Below are positions 11,684 to 23,817 of a DNA stretch of 64,000 bases, one piece after another. The stretch is from contig NC_065872.1 of the NCBI RefSeq assembly GCF_933775445.1, positions 16,058,001 to 16,122,000 of the forward strand. The letters run 5' to 3'. The notes beneath the pieces are model-generated. The model saw only the letters and a program-made list of their open reading frames with translations. It ran no database searches and was not told the DNA's origin. Each line of letters begins with the position of its first letter. Position 1 is the first letter of the stretch. This DNA comes from Argentina anserina (Eukaryota > Streptophyta > Magnoliopsida > Rosales > Rosaceae). The position numbers were made by a program, and so were the translations under genes.

Positions 11684-12090
11684 ATATATATAGAGGATGA
11701 GAGGCGATCGATCGAGAGTGGACGTCCGTAGTGCACCAAAAGTGCGGATATCAATGCTTTCATTAGAATCCAACGCTAACAATGCTGCTTCTGTTGCCGG
11801 ATAAAGAGCAGGACCATCTCCGACGACATCACCAAGAAGATGAGGGCCAAACAGGTCGAGATCGAAGGTTTGTACAGCAATCTTGCCGAAAAACTCATGC
11901 CTGATCAATGTCGACTGCAAACCAGCAACCGGTGACTCCATCAATATGCAGAAGCTCCAAATCGTGGCTCAGGTTTCGTCCGGCAACAGAAGACTCATTG
12001 TTGGTGCTGGATTCCGATAAAAGTATCAACGTCCGCACTTTTAGTACACTGGGGACATCCGCTCTCGATTGCCCCTATATATATATATAT
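11684..12090. mobile_element. Foldback (MITE-like) element between TA microsatellites
   Basis: Two arms of about 110-120 bp (11684-11801 and 11979-12090) are imperfect reverse complements of each other, meeting at the inner CCGGCAACAGAAG boundary. Both outer ends run into TA repeats. The spacer of about 180 bp shows no coding sign. The open frames on both strands here are the same arm read in opposite directions. No transposase and no clear target duplication seen. Confidence 0.65.
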
Positions 12091-12853
12091 ATGTATATGT
12101 ATACATGGCTAACCTGAGCCACATCTCCCCCGTTGGAGATTTCCAAAGTATAATCAGATAGAAATTGCCACATCGAGTGCGAGTGATGCCTTTTTGTGGT
12201 GTCGCCCAGAGTTTTGTTCGAAAAGGTTTCGTATGGAGAATTGAATTTCTTTTCGACGGTTTCTACCAATCTGCAATATGCACTTCTTGATCTGACCAAA
12301 TGGGAGTTCTTCTAACCCAAAAATAAAGTCAAATCTAAACATATCAACTAATGAATGAGAAATAAACAAATTCATAGTACGTTGGCTAATTATATATCCA
12401 ATAAGTGAAATATTACAGTTAGCAAGCTGCCAATTCTTTTGAACAAAACCTATCAGTAAAACAGTCAGGTTTGTTCATAAGCTTCAATGAAACCGAACAC
12501 ATTTTCTTTTATTCCTAATTGGCCAGGTATATTAATTCTTCTCCATTTCTCATACCACCGAAAACTTCCTAGCTGTTCGTCATTTTGCTTCTACGTACGT
12601 ACGTCGTTAAGACAAAGATTTCCATCTCTAGCTAGAAGTGAACCTCTACATGCACCTTATTATACGTACGATCGATCCGAATAGTCAAAATCAGTAAATC
12701 ACCAGCCACAATTTGTACAATGATCCACTATATATATGTCTGAATTTCTCCTGCACTGCATCTCCAAGGCTCCAACCAATTAAAGACAAACATATAACAA
12801 GGGAATCATCATCAGAGAGTTAAAGTTCAGATTGAACTTAAAAAAAAGCAAAG
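12091..12853. other. spacer upstream of the protease-inhibitor gene
   Basis: AT-rich, no gene recognised. A TATA-like CTATATATAT at about 12729-12738 lies 120 bp before the inhibitor start codon and is a reasonable promoter candidate. Confidence 0.4.
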
Positions 12854-13126
12854 ATGGCTGGTCATCAGCTAGTGCGAAGGTAACATTCATGCAATATTTG
12901 CTTCCCGATGAGTTTTCGAATTCGCAAATAATTAGTAAGTAATCGATGCGAGTACTAATTTTTTAGAGTTCATGTTAAAACTTTGCTGGAAAGGATAGAT
13001 GGCCTGATCAAACTTTTGGAGCTCAGGGGACGGATCCAAAGGCAACAATTGAGAGAACGAAAAACTATCTAGCAGAGATTGTGCTAAAAGAAACAATTGT
13101 CCCTGTTGATTTTGTGACAGTGTACG

Positions 13127-13258
13127 TGTTAGCGTGAATCACGGGCGCGATTCACGGAGGGAATCAATAAATGATTTGTTGTTAAAGTGTACTTTTGTTA
13201 GATTATATATAGGACAATTCTGTGTATAGAGAAATTAAGGGTGATATACAATTCTACT
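13127..13258 (+). repeat. 5' LTR of the copia element
   Basis: 132 bp, from TGTTAGCG next to the target duplication to ATTCTACT before the primer site. Bases 13157-13258 match 18256-18356. The first 30 bp match poorly and contain a short palindrome. The exact 5' boundary is inferred from the target duplication. Confidence 0.75.
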
Positions 13259-13270
13259 TGATATCAGAGC
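13259..13270 (+). other. Primer-binding site of the copia element
   Basis: TGATATCAGAGC, one base different from the usual TGGTATCAGAGC that pairs with initiator tRNA-Met, directly after the LTR. Confidence 0.8.
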
Positions 13271-13977
13271 AAATTTTTCGTGCTCTGTTTTTTCTGGGTT
13301 TTTTTTTCTGTCTTTCTTCGCAGATTTTAGTGCAAGCTCGTCTCCCTATCACCCTCCCTCGGAGCACAGCCCTTCACCAGCTTCGCCCTCCTTGTTTCCA
13401 CAGGCGGCAAAATTTGGGTCTTCCGGCAGTCTTCTTCCATAGGTGCGGGGCCTCTCTAACGGTCTTCTTCCATGGTGCAGGGTCTCTCCGACAGTCTCAA
13501 TCTCGGTGACTCCACGACGAGCTCATCTCCGATCTCCTGACGCGCTCCTCCTCGAGGGATTGCATCGCCGCCTTGTTCTGCAGCCGGTCTTGAGAGGGAC
13601 TGCTCCTCTCCTCCTCGATGAGCGCCGGCGACATCTTGCTCTCCACCATTGCCCTTTAGTTTCCGCCGCTGCCGCCACATCGAGCTCTCCACCACGCCGT
13701 TGGAATCGCCGCTGCCAAGCTCCGAATTTCAAAGTCACCGAGCTCTAAATTCGACCCGACACGGACCGGATTCGACCCGCCCGGCCTGGCCCAAATTCGA
13801 CTCGACCCAAACCAGATTCGACCTGACCCGGCCCAGAATTGATAGTCTTGGTTGTCAGTGCAGGTTCACCGACAGTGCATGTGCATCCAAGACAAGTTCA
13901 TATCAGTTTTTTGATGTTTCCACTGTATAATTCCTGATTTTTAATTTGTTTTTCAATGGGTTCTGGAGACGAAGCTG

Positions 13978-14700
13978 ATGTTCCAAAATTTTGAAGTATC
14001 TGTCAAGAGTTCTGACAGTGGTTCCTTTGAGGGAACCAAACTCAATGGGACCAATTTCCGTAAATGGAAGCGAATTATGGCAGCTCATCTTCGAGGAATG
14101 CACAAGATGGGGCATGTAACCGAAGTAACTAAGGCTCCTAGTGCAGATGATATTATTGCCTACACTAAGTGGGACGAGGATGATGGTCTTGTGATGTCAG
14201 TCTTGTGGAAAGCTATGAATAAAGAGATAGTTGATCTGGTGGAGGCATGTGCGCAGGCAATATGGCAGACACTTGAAGACTTATATACTAATGACTCTGA
14301 TTTCATACAGGTTCATGAGTTAATGTGCACCACTTTGGCAATGCAACAGCATGGGCAACCTGTGGCGCAATATTTCACCAAACTAAAAAAATATTTGGGC
14401 TGAGATTGATGTGAAACGTCCTTGCATGATCAAGAATCAGGAGGATATTGTTTGGTACCAACACGAGAAGGAGCTTGAGCGAGTTCACCATTTCCTGAAA
14501 GGTCTTGATGCAAAGCATAATAGTGCAAAATGGGAATTGCTCCGAAAGACCGAACCCCCTAGCCTAATTACAACTTTCAGAAGAGTCTTCATCAGACACA
14601 AGTTGAAGTATCCAGCCTTATTGTTCGTGCTAGATCTCCAGCACCACCCCTTCAGCAGGCCACTCCAGCTCCACTTCATCAGCAAGGACCACCACTAGGC
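13978..14700 (+). pseudogene. copia gag, frameshifted
   Basis: The first part (13978-14403) is the copia-type gag: LNGTNFRKWKRIMAAHL, then a helical region and LKKYLG. It stops at 14403. The next part continues in another frame from 14411 (KRPCMIKNQED, HHFLKGLDAKHNSAKWELL). A Cys-His knuckle relic follows near 14720-14765 (YCYDTNHARATCW). At least one frameshift is needed to join them, so no full gag is made. Confidence 0.8.
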
Positions 14701-14854
14701 CACTCCCCGCCCTCCTTGTTCTTATTGTTATGATACTAACCATGCTCGTGCGACTTGTTGGAAACTGTATCCACACCTTCGACCTAAGAGACCTAATTAT
14801 CGTCCCAATGTGAAAGCATCCATTCAATTCGTCTAGGACCCCGATATCTATGGT

Positions 14855-15169
14855 GTGGTTGGACATAATCATCATACAACAAGAGGAGCAATACATACCA
14901 CATCTATAGCTGGTCGTGGCAAAATCGGTATGGCTTTAAATATTTCTAACTTTGTTCGTTTTGATACATGGATTATTGATTCTAGTGCGTCTGATTATAT
15001 GACTTATGAAAAATCTTATTTTACCGTATTGTCTCCTCCACCAGTACCATATGTTACTAATGCTAATGGTGAGGTATTCCCCGTATTAGGGAAATGGCCA
15101 GTTCGTATTACTCCCACAATAGAGCTTCACAATGTGCCATATGTACCTGCTTTTTATCTCATCATTTGA
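14855..15169 (+). pseudogene. copia protease domain with altered active site
   Basis: Contains WIIDSSASDYMT. In active copia elements the same place reads Asp-Ser-Gly-Ala, so the conserved glycine of the catalytic loop is replaced by serine. The later ITPTIELHNVPYVPAF segment is typical for the end of this domain. The frame stops at 15169. Confidence 0.75.
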
Positions 15170-15171
15170 TA

Positions 15172-16003
15172 TTTGTCCCCCAATTGAACACTGACGCTAA
15201 GTGCTCTGTGACATTTTTTCCTATGTATGTGATATTTCAAGATCTTCTCATAAGGGAGTTAATTGGTCGGGGGTATCTGATGGGCCAGTTGTTTCATCTG
15301 GATCAGACATATGCGGGGGAGAAACTAGGGGCACAATCTCGGACCGTTTTAATCTCCACTTCTGACAAGCTAAGTGAAGTTTGGTTATGGCATCGTCGCT
15401 TAGGGCATCCATCTTTTAGTGTTATGAAAAAATATATGCCTACTTTGTTCATTAGTGTGGATAAGTCACTTTTACGTTGTGAGACATGTGTTTTGGGCAA
15501 GAGTCATCGATCTACTTATTCTCATAATACTTCTAATAAACGTCTTCTTCCTTTCGAAATAATTTACTATGATGTTTGGGGACCCTCCAAAGAGTCTACT
15601 GTGTCAGGGATGCGGTATTATGTGTCATTTATTGATGATTGCACCCGTCTTTCATGGATTGTTCTTCTCAAAACTAAATATGAGGTTTTTCCACCTTTTC
15701 AAGCCTTCTATACCACTGTCCAAACACAATATAATGCCACATTTAGAGTTATTCGTTCTGATAATGGGGGGGAGATATGTGAATCATGTCTTTCAGGAGT
15801 TCTTTAACACACACAGAATTGTTCATCAAATAACGTGTCCTTACACACTTGAGCAGAATGGAGTTTCTGAAAGGAAAAATCATCATTTACTTGATATGGC
15901 TCGGTGTATTCTTTTTAGTGCCCATATGCCTAAGTACCTTTGGGGTGATGTTGTCATAACTTCCGCCCACCTCATTAGTCGTCCTCTCTCTCGTGTCATT
16001 TAG
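15172..16003 (+). pseudogene. copia integrase
   Basis: The pre-integrase zinc motif is present (WHRRLGHPSF, then CETCVLGKSH), followed by the core with YYDVWGPS (first Asp), SFIDDCTRLSW and RSDNGGE (second Asp). Just after this the frame shifts near 15775, and the rest (HRIVHQITCPYTLEQNGVSERKN, with the catalytic Glu) continues in another frame to 16003. The tail (16123-16428) holds a conserved RCYHPPTRKYYITMDVTFFE segment in a separate frame. Confidence 0.85.
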
Positions 16004-16872
16004 GGAAAAGTTTCATATGAAGTGCTTGTATCTCATGTCTCCTCACCCTCTTTTCATAATCTTCTTGCCGTGTTTTCGGTTGTGTTACTTTTGTCTATCT
16101 TCCAAAACACCAGAGGTCTAAGTTGGATGCCTGTGTCGTTAAATGTGTGTTTGTTGGGTATGGAGGATATCTGAAAGGGTACCGGTGCTATCATCCACCT
16201 ACCAGGAAGTACTATATCACTATGGATGTTACTTTCTTTGAGGACATGAGCTTTCCCTCTTCCGATACTGCTCTTCAGGGGGAGAATTCATATTTTGAAG
16301 AGTTGTATCATGGAGAGGAGGAGACAAGTAAGCCAGTAGATATGGTGATAGGTTCAATTGAGATTACCAATGTGTCAGCTACAAAGGCACCACCGGATAA
16401 TTCCGGTGTAGTCACTCCAGAGATTTAGGTACCATAAGATGACAACACAACTGCCCCTCATGTCTCCCGTACTACTGTTTATACACATGACCAATGCTCT
16501 CCTGGTACGGAAGATCACTCATCTGAGGTTAGTCATTCTATTAGGGCTAATACTAGTGAGGCTAATAGTAGACAATATGTCTTGAAAAATAGGTATACTC
16601 GGGGTCAGCCAACAAAAAAAAATATAAACTTACCTTTCAGGCTAAAGCTAAGTATCATGTGGCAAATTTTATGTCTACCAAAAGATTGTCTAAGTCATAT
16701 GAATCATTTGTGAATCAAATATCTATTGTATCAATACCTAACAAAGTGCAAGATGCATTGGAAGATCCAAAATAAAGGAAAGCAATGGAGGAAGAGATGG
16801 AAGCATTACTAAAAAAATACGTGGGAGCTTGTATCTCCACCACATGGCAAGAAGACTGTGGGATGTCGTTGA

Positions 16873-18186
16873 GTGTTTACAGTGAAGCATAATCCAGATG
16901 GGTCAGTGAGCCGGTATAAAGCACGCCTAGTAGCAAAGGGGTTCACCCACACATATGGTATAGACTATGATGAGACATTTGCGACTATTGCAAAGATAAA
17001 CACTATTCGGGTATTGCTCTCTTGTGCTGCTAGCTTAAACTGGCCACTTAGATAATTTGATGTTAAGAATGCATTCCTCCATGGAGAACTTACAGAAGAA
17101 GTGTACATGGATCTTCCGCCTGGATATGCGGCCGCTTCTCCAATTAACTTTGTATGCAGATTGAGAAAGTCTTTGTATGGTCTTAAACAGTCACCTCGTG
17201 CTTTGTTTGGAAGATTCTCACAATTCATGAGGAAAATTGGCTACAGACAGAGTAATTCAGACCACACATTATTTCTCAGACATCAACAAGGGAATGTAAC
17301 AGCCCTAATTATATATGTTGATGATATGGTAGTTACTGAGAATGATACTGTTGAGGTAGATAGATTACATAAACAACTAGCCACAGAGTTTGAGATGAAT
17401 GACCTAGGTACACTCAAGTACTTCTTGGGCATTGAGGTAGCCTGGAGAAGTGATGGTATCTATCAATGTCAGAGGAAGTACATCATTGATCTACTAACAG
17501 AGACCAGTATGTTGGATTGCACTCCCATTGATACTCCTATTGAGCAGAACCATCAGTTAGCAGAATATCCAGATCAAGTGCCTACGGAAAACCCTCGTTA
17601 TCAGAGGCTAGTTGGACGCTTGATTTATTTATCACATATCAGACCAGATGTTGCGTATGCAGTAAGTGTAGTGAGTCAGTTCATGCATAATCCCAGTGTG
17701 GACCACATGGATGCTGTTGTAAGGATTTTGAGGTACTTGAAGTCAGCTCCAAGGAGAGGAATAATGTTCTCTAATCACAATAATATCCTTGAGGTTTGTG
17801 GCTTCACAGATGCAGACTGGGCTGGAAATATTACAGATCGGAGATCCACATCAGGGTACTTTATCTTTGTTGGGGGTAATTTTGTTACCTGGAAGAGTAA
17901 GAAACAAAAAGTGGTAGCTCGATCTAGTGCTGAAGCAGAATACATAGGTATGGCTCAGGGAGTGTGCGAATTGTTATGACTTAGAAATTTGCTACAAGAT
18001 TTGGGTATTAAGCCTAAGTGTGCTATGCAACTGTACTGTGACAATAAGGCAGCTATTGATATTTCACATAATCATGTGCAACATGATTGTACAAAACATG
18101 TGGAGGTTGATCGTCACTTTATAAAGGAGAAGTTAGACGCGAAGATCATTACAAAAGAGCAACTTGCCGATATGCTCACAAAATAA
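16873..18186 (+). pseudogene. copia reverse transcriptase and RNase H
   Basis: Reads through the usual landmarks in one frame: [47 protein letters not shown] (catalytic YVDD), LGTLKYFLGIE, then RNase H with GFTDADWAG, RSTSGYFIF, SSAEAEYI and LYCDNKAAI. Two in-frame stops interrupt it, at 17053-17055 (before FDVKNAF) and at 17978-17980 (between RNase H motifs). Otherwise the domain is long and well preserved. Confidence 0.9.
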
Positions 18187-18238
18187 GTGTTTAAGAATGC
18201 CTTTTATGACTCACTTAGCAAGTTTGACACGATTGATG

Positions 18239-18356
18239 TGTATGCGTCAACTTGAGAGGGAATCAATGAATGATTTGTTGTTAAAGTGTATTTTTGTTAG
18301 ATTATATATAGGACAATTCTTTGTATAGAGAAATTTATGGTGATATACAATCTACT
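18239..18356 (+). repeat. 3' LTR of the copia element
   Basis: Matches the 5' LTR from 18256 to 18356. Shorter at its 5' side than the other copy (17 versus 30 bp before the shared part). Followed directly by the GTACG target duplication. Confidence 0.75.
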
Positions 18357-18417
18357 GTACGTGATCGGGTTCGTGCTTGGTCGACAGGTCACCCGCAGGG
18401 TCCCTGCCATTGGCTAA

Positions 18418-19384
18418 TTGATTCGATCATCGTCACTGCTTTCAAACATTTGAAAAAAAAAATCATACGAACGAAGTAATAGTAAAATAACATGGGATTG
18501 CATGGAAATACAATACCAAACCCTAATGCCCATGCAATACTAATTAACTGTAGAAATTTGTACGTAGTTTGTTTCTCTTTCGTTGTACTCTCACAATCTA
18601 TCTGTACAAATAAAGACTTCTTGCCTTTTCTTCTCTTCTGAATATTTCATTGTCTGATCAACTACAAATGTGACTTAGTCTTCTTTCGTATTCACCATGC
18701 ATAGGATCCTATGTACGTACTAGGCTTTCAACGAATGTTATCAAACATTCAAACAGATTAAGATTTATTTAGTCACGGATTAGTTAATTAATTCTTTTTA
18801 AAAGTAAATTCATATATAGAATTAATCTGGAGTACAGAACGTACTATATATATGTGGCTAAATCAAAAAAGTTTGATCCAGAGTATATTAATGAAAAGGA
18901 AGACTGTATTTGATTTTACCATTGAAAAATCTCTCAAACAACGTCAACTTATTTGAAATGAAAGATTATTTCATTCCTCTTCTTCGTGCTCATTTCCCAT
19001 AGCTTGTCCGATCGTGTTTTCGGTTTAAGAAGTAGAGCAATTGAGAAAATGCAAGCTCAAACTGCAGTTCCAAATGATATGCCAGGGCACTCTTACCAGC
19101 TCCAAATGGAAGTACGTAGTTCAAAGTTAGTTTTTCTAAAATCAATGGTAGCTAGAACCTTCGATCAAGCCTTCAGGCTCAAAACAATCAGCATTAGTGC
19201 TCCAATTTTTTGGGTATCTTTCGATCGATTACCAAGCAGGCAAGCATTGACCAACACTTTGTGGCTCCTGTCGGTACATCATAGCCCCTTATTCAATCTT
19301 TGCATACCGTTGTTTCTTATCTTGGGACTGAGGCAAGAAGAGGGGGTGTAACCTAGAGTTTCTTTTATGAGTGATCTCAAGTAG
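18418..19384. other. spacer downstream of the inhibitor gene
   Basis: AT-rich with no recognisable gene. An open frame of 121 codons at 18986-19351 matches no family I know. Confidence 0.35.
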
Positions 19385-19556
19385 TCTAGCTAGTTTCTTT
19401 TATGAGTGATCACCCTCTATTATCTTACTCTTTCCTGCAAGAAGTTGTCGTACTTTTGACTGAGCTTTCTCCATAGCCCTTGCATTTCTCAGAAGTTATG
19501 ACGTACATTGCGCACTCTATGGTAATTGCTGATGTCTCATATCCAGCCCAATACAT
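19385..19556 (-). pseudogene. Cytochrome P450 (CYP71-like) fragment
   Basis: Read on the minus strand, one frame gives AGYETSAITIECAM, which looks like the P450 I-helix (oxygen-binding Ala-Gly-x-x-Thr region) of the plant CYP71 clan. A shift of one frame then gives LLRNARAMEKAQSKVRQLLAGK, the J-helix region that normally follows at once. A related short piece lies on the plus strand at about 19885-19925 (TAEVRQLLPGKSEIHG). Only this small part of the enzyme is left, with a frameshift, so it is a relic. Family call is from pattern memory. Confidence 0.5.
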
Positions 19557-20790
19557 ATATATCCTGAAAAATGAAATTGTATGATCAGCTTAGTTACATG
19601 ATGCAAATGACTGCACAGGCTTTGCACTTAAGAGCTCCAAGTTTCCAACACCTAAGTCTTTCGGATCTCTCTCTCTCTCTCTCTCTCCAGTAATCGTTGC
19701 AAGGACTCGAGATCGATTAGGCCTGAATAGTTATAAGACACGATACGTACAACTGCTGGTGTAGATGTTTTCGAGTAATATATGGATGATCCCGCAGCCA
19801 AAAACGATCAAACGATTCCAACAATAGAGGACCGACCGAATCATAAGTTTGAAAAGTCGACATGCATGAAAGTCTAGCCATACCCATGAAACAGCGGAAG
19901 TACGACAACTTCTTCCAGGAAAGAGTGAGATTCATGGATGACTTCAATCCTCACCATTTGGAGATGCGAATTGAAATGGCTGTTTGTCTACTTCACAATG
20001 ATATCTGGTGTGGTCTTCCTCGCACTTAATTCATAGAGCTTATATTTGCCTCATGGCGGAAGGCAACTCACTAAAGGGCTAGGTTGTTGTTCATTGAGAT
20101 GGCATGCATTTGGGTCTGGTACGTAGGGATTCATATAATGTTCTACTGCTGTTGTTTATTATTTATAAGCTTTCTATTTGCATGCTACCTTCAGCCTGTT
20201 CCTCACGGCATACTCCTGACAATATGCATGGGCATCCTCTCATTTTTATAGGTTATGTGTGATAATCTGTGAACTATGTATTTATAAGAGGGTTACCTGA
20301 TTGCTGAAGTATAGAATAAATTAATACTGTAGATTCTCCCACACAAATCATTGTGTGAATTATTGAGATTGAGATATTAGAGGATGTTAAAAATATGTTA
20401 TTTTTATGTGCAAATTTCGCTTTTATTTTCTTATGATTTTATATTTTATCCAAACCATCAATAGGCGGCGTACTTGAAAAACAAATGCAGCTAATGAAGT
20501 TCAAGATAGAATAACACCTAACTCAACAGGCCCAGCTCATTGCTTCACAACTAATATGACAAAATAAGTCAAGTTCAGGCAATTGTATTGCACAACTTGA
20601 TTAGAACTATAAAAAGGAGGTCAAGTACAAATAAGATTTCAAACTTAGACCATATCCTTGAGGCAAGTTTATTGTATCAAGGACATTTTGATTTTATATT
20701 GCTTCGTTACTCTTTATGTTAGTAATCCTTTGTCGCCTGTAATCGGATATAAAAAAAATCATTTGTTGCCTAGATATTCTACAATATGTG
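19557..20790. other. spacer
   Basis: Contains a short CT repeat (about 19671-19688) and the inverted P450-like scrap at about 19885-19925. No intact gene recognised. Confidence 0.35.
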
Positions 20791-20894
20791 ATGCATTTTT
20801 CCTTTATCTGAATGCTAACTTATGCTCATTGACAAATTGGAATAATAATTTGTTAATAAGCATAAGTTAGCATTCGGAGAAAGGAAAGATGCAT
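20791..20894. repeat. 48-bp inverted repeat (hairpin)
   Basis: Arms 20791-20838 and 20847-20894 are reverse complements with a few mismatches and an 8-nt loop. A third, direct partial copy of the left arm lies at about 20896-20920. A small MITE remnant or a hairpin-forming locus. Confidence 0.7.
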
Positions 20895-21392
20895 ATGCTA
20901 ACTCATGCTTATTAACAATAGAAAATGATAATAACAAATCGGACTATTCCATCGGAAAAAAAAACAAATTGGACTAGTTTCTTGGTATTGTTTGGTACAA
21001 TAGCAGATTGTTTGTTTTTTTATTGTGAAACTGCAATATAAAGGATGTGGATTCGAAGAGTCGAGGTCATGTGTTCAGCCTAAGTTCCATCATATGCAAC
21101 TCATGCAGTTTTTTTTTTTAAAAAATCAACTTTAGGAGTTTAGACGGATTTGTGCCCGGCAGTTACTCAACACTCCTGTATATTGATACGAGCAGGAGTC
21201 AATATTGTGAAAGGGCCTCGCTCTGTTTCAAAATTGACGGAAAATTATGCTACTCTAACCTGAGCTACAAAAAAGATTTTATACATGCATTACAAAAGAG
21301 AATTATTTACAGAGCAAGAATAGGTCATCAAAGTAAATTGTCAAATTTTCGGGACAGAAACACCCCGGTTGATACTTGACCGGCAGCACATG

Positions 21393-23780
21393 CTATTCTT
21401 TTCCTAGCAATGAATCAAGAAGAGCTGCTTCTTCCTCCTGCAAAAATGACAGAAAAACAGAAAACCCTGAGCAAACCACTTACCTCATTTCAACAATTAG
21501 ACAATAGTATGAGCAAAGTGCAGTCACATACCACCAAAGCATTAAACTCGGTCTCCTCATCTATAACGCTAATGATAGCAGGGTCCTCCAACAGATCCTG
21601 TTTCCAATATCACAACACAATTCCTTAATTTCCTATATAAATTTATAACAATCGACGGCCTATGACCCATTAGGCCATTACTAAAAACAAAGATTAACAA
21701 TTTTGGTTCTAATACTAAGTTGCTAAGTTGTCGTTGCTAGTTATTCTATAATGCTATACTGACATTTGCCTGCAGAACATCTGATATATTATATTTACAT
21801 GTGGCCAAGCTGAAAACCCTATAACAGAACAGTAAAGAACACAAGTTTCAAGTTTAAAAAATACCGGAACTCTTTCCAATTCATCAGGGATAAAAAGGGG
21901 GTCATCAAAAAAATGCTAAATGGATGATGTACTTGAGCACTAATGAGTACTCTTAACACTCAGACCTAAAATCTAACAATCTTTAAGCAGAGCACATACA
22001 GTCAGATGGTAATGAAGTGGAAAATGACATTATGTAAACTACAAATGAGTACATTGCTTACATCATCAGCAATTTGCAATAGACCATCATTGTCCTGCAC
22101 AATCGAATTCAAATTAGTTATATTCTCTTTCCAAATCATGGAAACAGTTTTAGCTAAACTAAGGAACTCTTATTGACACTACTAGGATTTGAAAACCATT
22201 GCATATTGGAGGTGCAGACAGCATAACAGATCCTGAACAGTACCTTTACAACAACAAAGAGAAGTGGGTCTGATGGTGTATAAATCATGTAATGTGCACC
22301 ATCCTGCGGCAAAGAACCACCAGTTAACACAGTAGTGGGGCCAAAAAAGATCCTTATAAGTTATTTATCATATCTTGTTAATACCTAAATGATAAAGCAC
22401 ATACAACATATACAATTCTTGTACTTGATCTCCTGAAATGGAACTTAAAAACTGCTGACATTCAAATTACCCACTCCAGAGGACTACTAAAATGACAGGA
22501 TGTAAGAGGCTATAGCATCTAAGTGAAAAAGAAGACCAGACGATCTAATTCTCTAGACTATAAGACAATAACCTTAAATCAATATCAATTTATTAAGCTG
22601 GAAGCCTGGAACAACCACTCCAAAAATGACAACACCTCTGGTTTGAAAAGACGTTTACTGACTTTTTTTTTGTTACAGTAGAAGTCCAAAACAGCTCACC
22701 GATTATGATACAACTGGAAAAGAGAAAAGACTAATTTATATTCAAAGAACAAGGGTAATTGGGAATAAATAAACTTGTGCTTATCTTCACTCAGACAGAC
22801 ACACGCCTGTGTCCTGCAACCTTTTCCCATTCACATCATAAGTAAGAGATTATACTGATTATATATATGGTCATCACATACCAAATGGAAACATGTGATC
22901 TCAACACCCTCAGTTGGCAAGCCATCTACATCTTCACCATCATCTGCAAATAGTTAGCACCGTAATATATATAAGAAAGGAAGAGAATAAAATAGAAAGG
23001 CACATATGAAATATAGATAGCATAGCGCCCAAGATTTCAGAAAGCATATAATAGTTTAAAGATAAGAAGGAAGAGAACTATTGCCTGTGCGAAAATCAAA
23101 AATGTCATCTTCTGAGTAACAAAACCCTCCTCTTGCTGTATAACAGAATCTGATAGGAACACACAAATTTGAAGAAAAATATATCATATTAATAGGGTTA
23201 TAAAAACTAAAATCAAGACAATAGGGAGAACCAAGATACCAGATTTGTGAATATAATAAAGCATGTGGATACGTAGCGTCATACCCGCTATGTACAAGAT
23301 GCATATGTATCTTAGCGAGGGCATAAGCAGCAGCGGGAAGGATAGCTTCAACCTCTTCATCGGTGACCTAAAACAAACCGGCGTAGATTTATTGACAAGT
23401 GAATGAAGTTAACAGTAAGAACACTAAGACTTCTCAATGATCTCTGACATATTGATTGAAAAGCCTCGAATTTTGTGAAAGAATCTATCATGTCTGTATG
23501 GACCTCTTTCTAACATCATCTATAAGAGATCCAGGATTCTAATACAGTTTTACTTTTTCGATGGTGCGCACCTCATTCCCCTCAAATAAGACTTTGTATG
23601 ACCAAACAATTTCAAATTCCAGCAATGTCTAAAATCATCAGGACTATTTTATACAGTACCCAAATTTTCATATGATGTCAACACATAACTATGAGTAAAC
23701 ACTAAACTAGATTTGACCAGAAAACATACCGCTGACCAACCATCTATATTGGTGCTCTTTAATATCTGAACAGGCCTGCA

Positions 23781-23817
<37 letters not shown>

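Larger units (their letters stand above)
13127..18356 (+). mobile_element. Degenerate Ty1/copia retrotransposon inside the inhibitor exon
   Basis: Flanked by a 5-bp direct repeat GTACG (13122-13126 and 18357-18361), the expected target duplication. Short LTRs, a tRNA-Met-like primer site, gag, protease, integrase, then reverse transcriptase and RNase H: the copia order. Stops and frameshifts are scattered through all domains. The two LTRs differ by about five substitutions and one indel over about 101 alignable bp. The insert therefore seems fairly old, although the split exon around it is still free of other damage. Confidence 0.9.
12854..18417 (+). pseudogene. Potato inhibitor I-type serine protease inhibitor gene, split by a copia insertion
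   Basis: Exon 1 is 12854-12879 (MAGHQLVR plus a split codon). A 119-nt GT-AG intron follows, then exon 2 from 12999. Exon 2 reads RWPDQTFGAQG, KATIER and PVDFVTVYV up to 13128, where a copia element interrupts it. After the element the same frame resumes at 18364 and ends with RRVPAIG and a TAA at 18415-18417. Without the insert the coding length is 69 codons, as usual for this family of small inhibitors of subtilisin- and chymotrypsin-like proteases, used against insects and pathogens. Family hallmarks are the N-terminal Trp-Pro, ATIER, the Asp-containing reactive loop (Val-Asp probably at P1-P1') and the terminal VPxIG. No frameshift or stop is seen outside the insert. Intron acceptor choice is inferred. 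Confidence 0.78.

Noticed and set aside
11663..12117. Similar-looking proteins on both strands
   Set aside because: They are the two arms of one inverted repeat read in opposite directions.
12961..12998. Earlier acceptor TTTTTTAG for exon 2 of the inhibitor gene
   Set aside because: It would give a TAA in the inhibitor frame or a different frame with no family match; the acceptor at 12998 keeps the conserved frame.
18986..19351. 121-codon open frame downstream of the copia element
   Set aside because: No known motif, and the composition is like the surrounding spacer.
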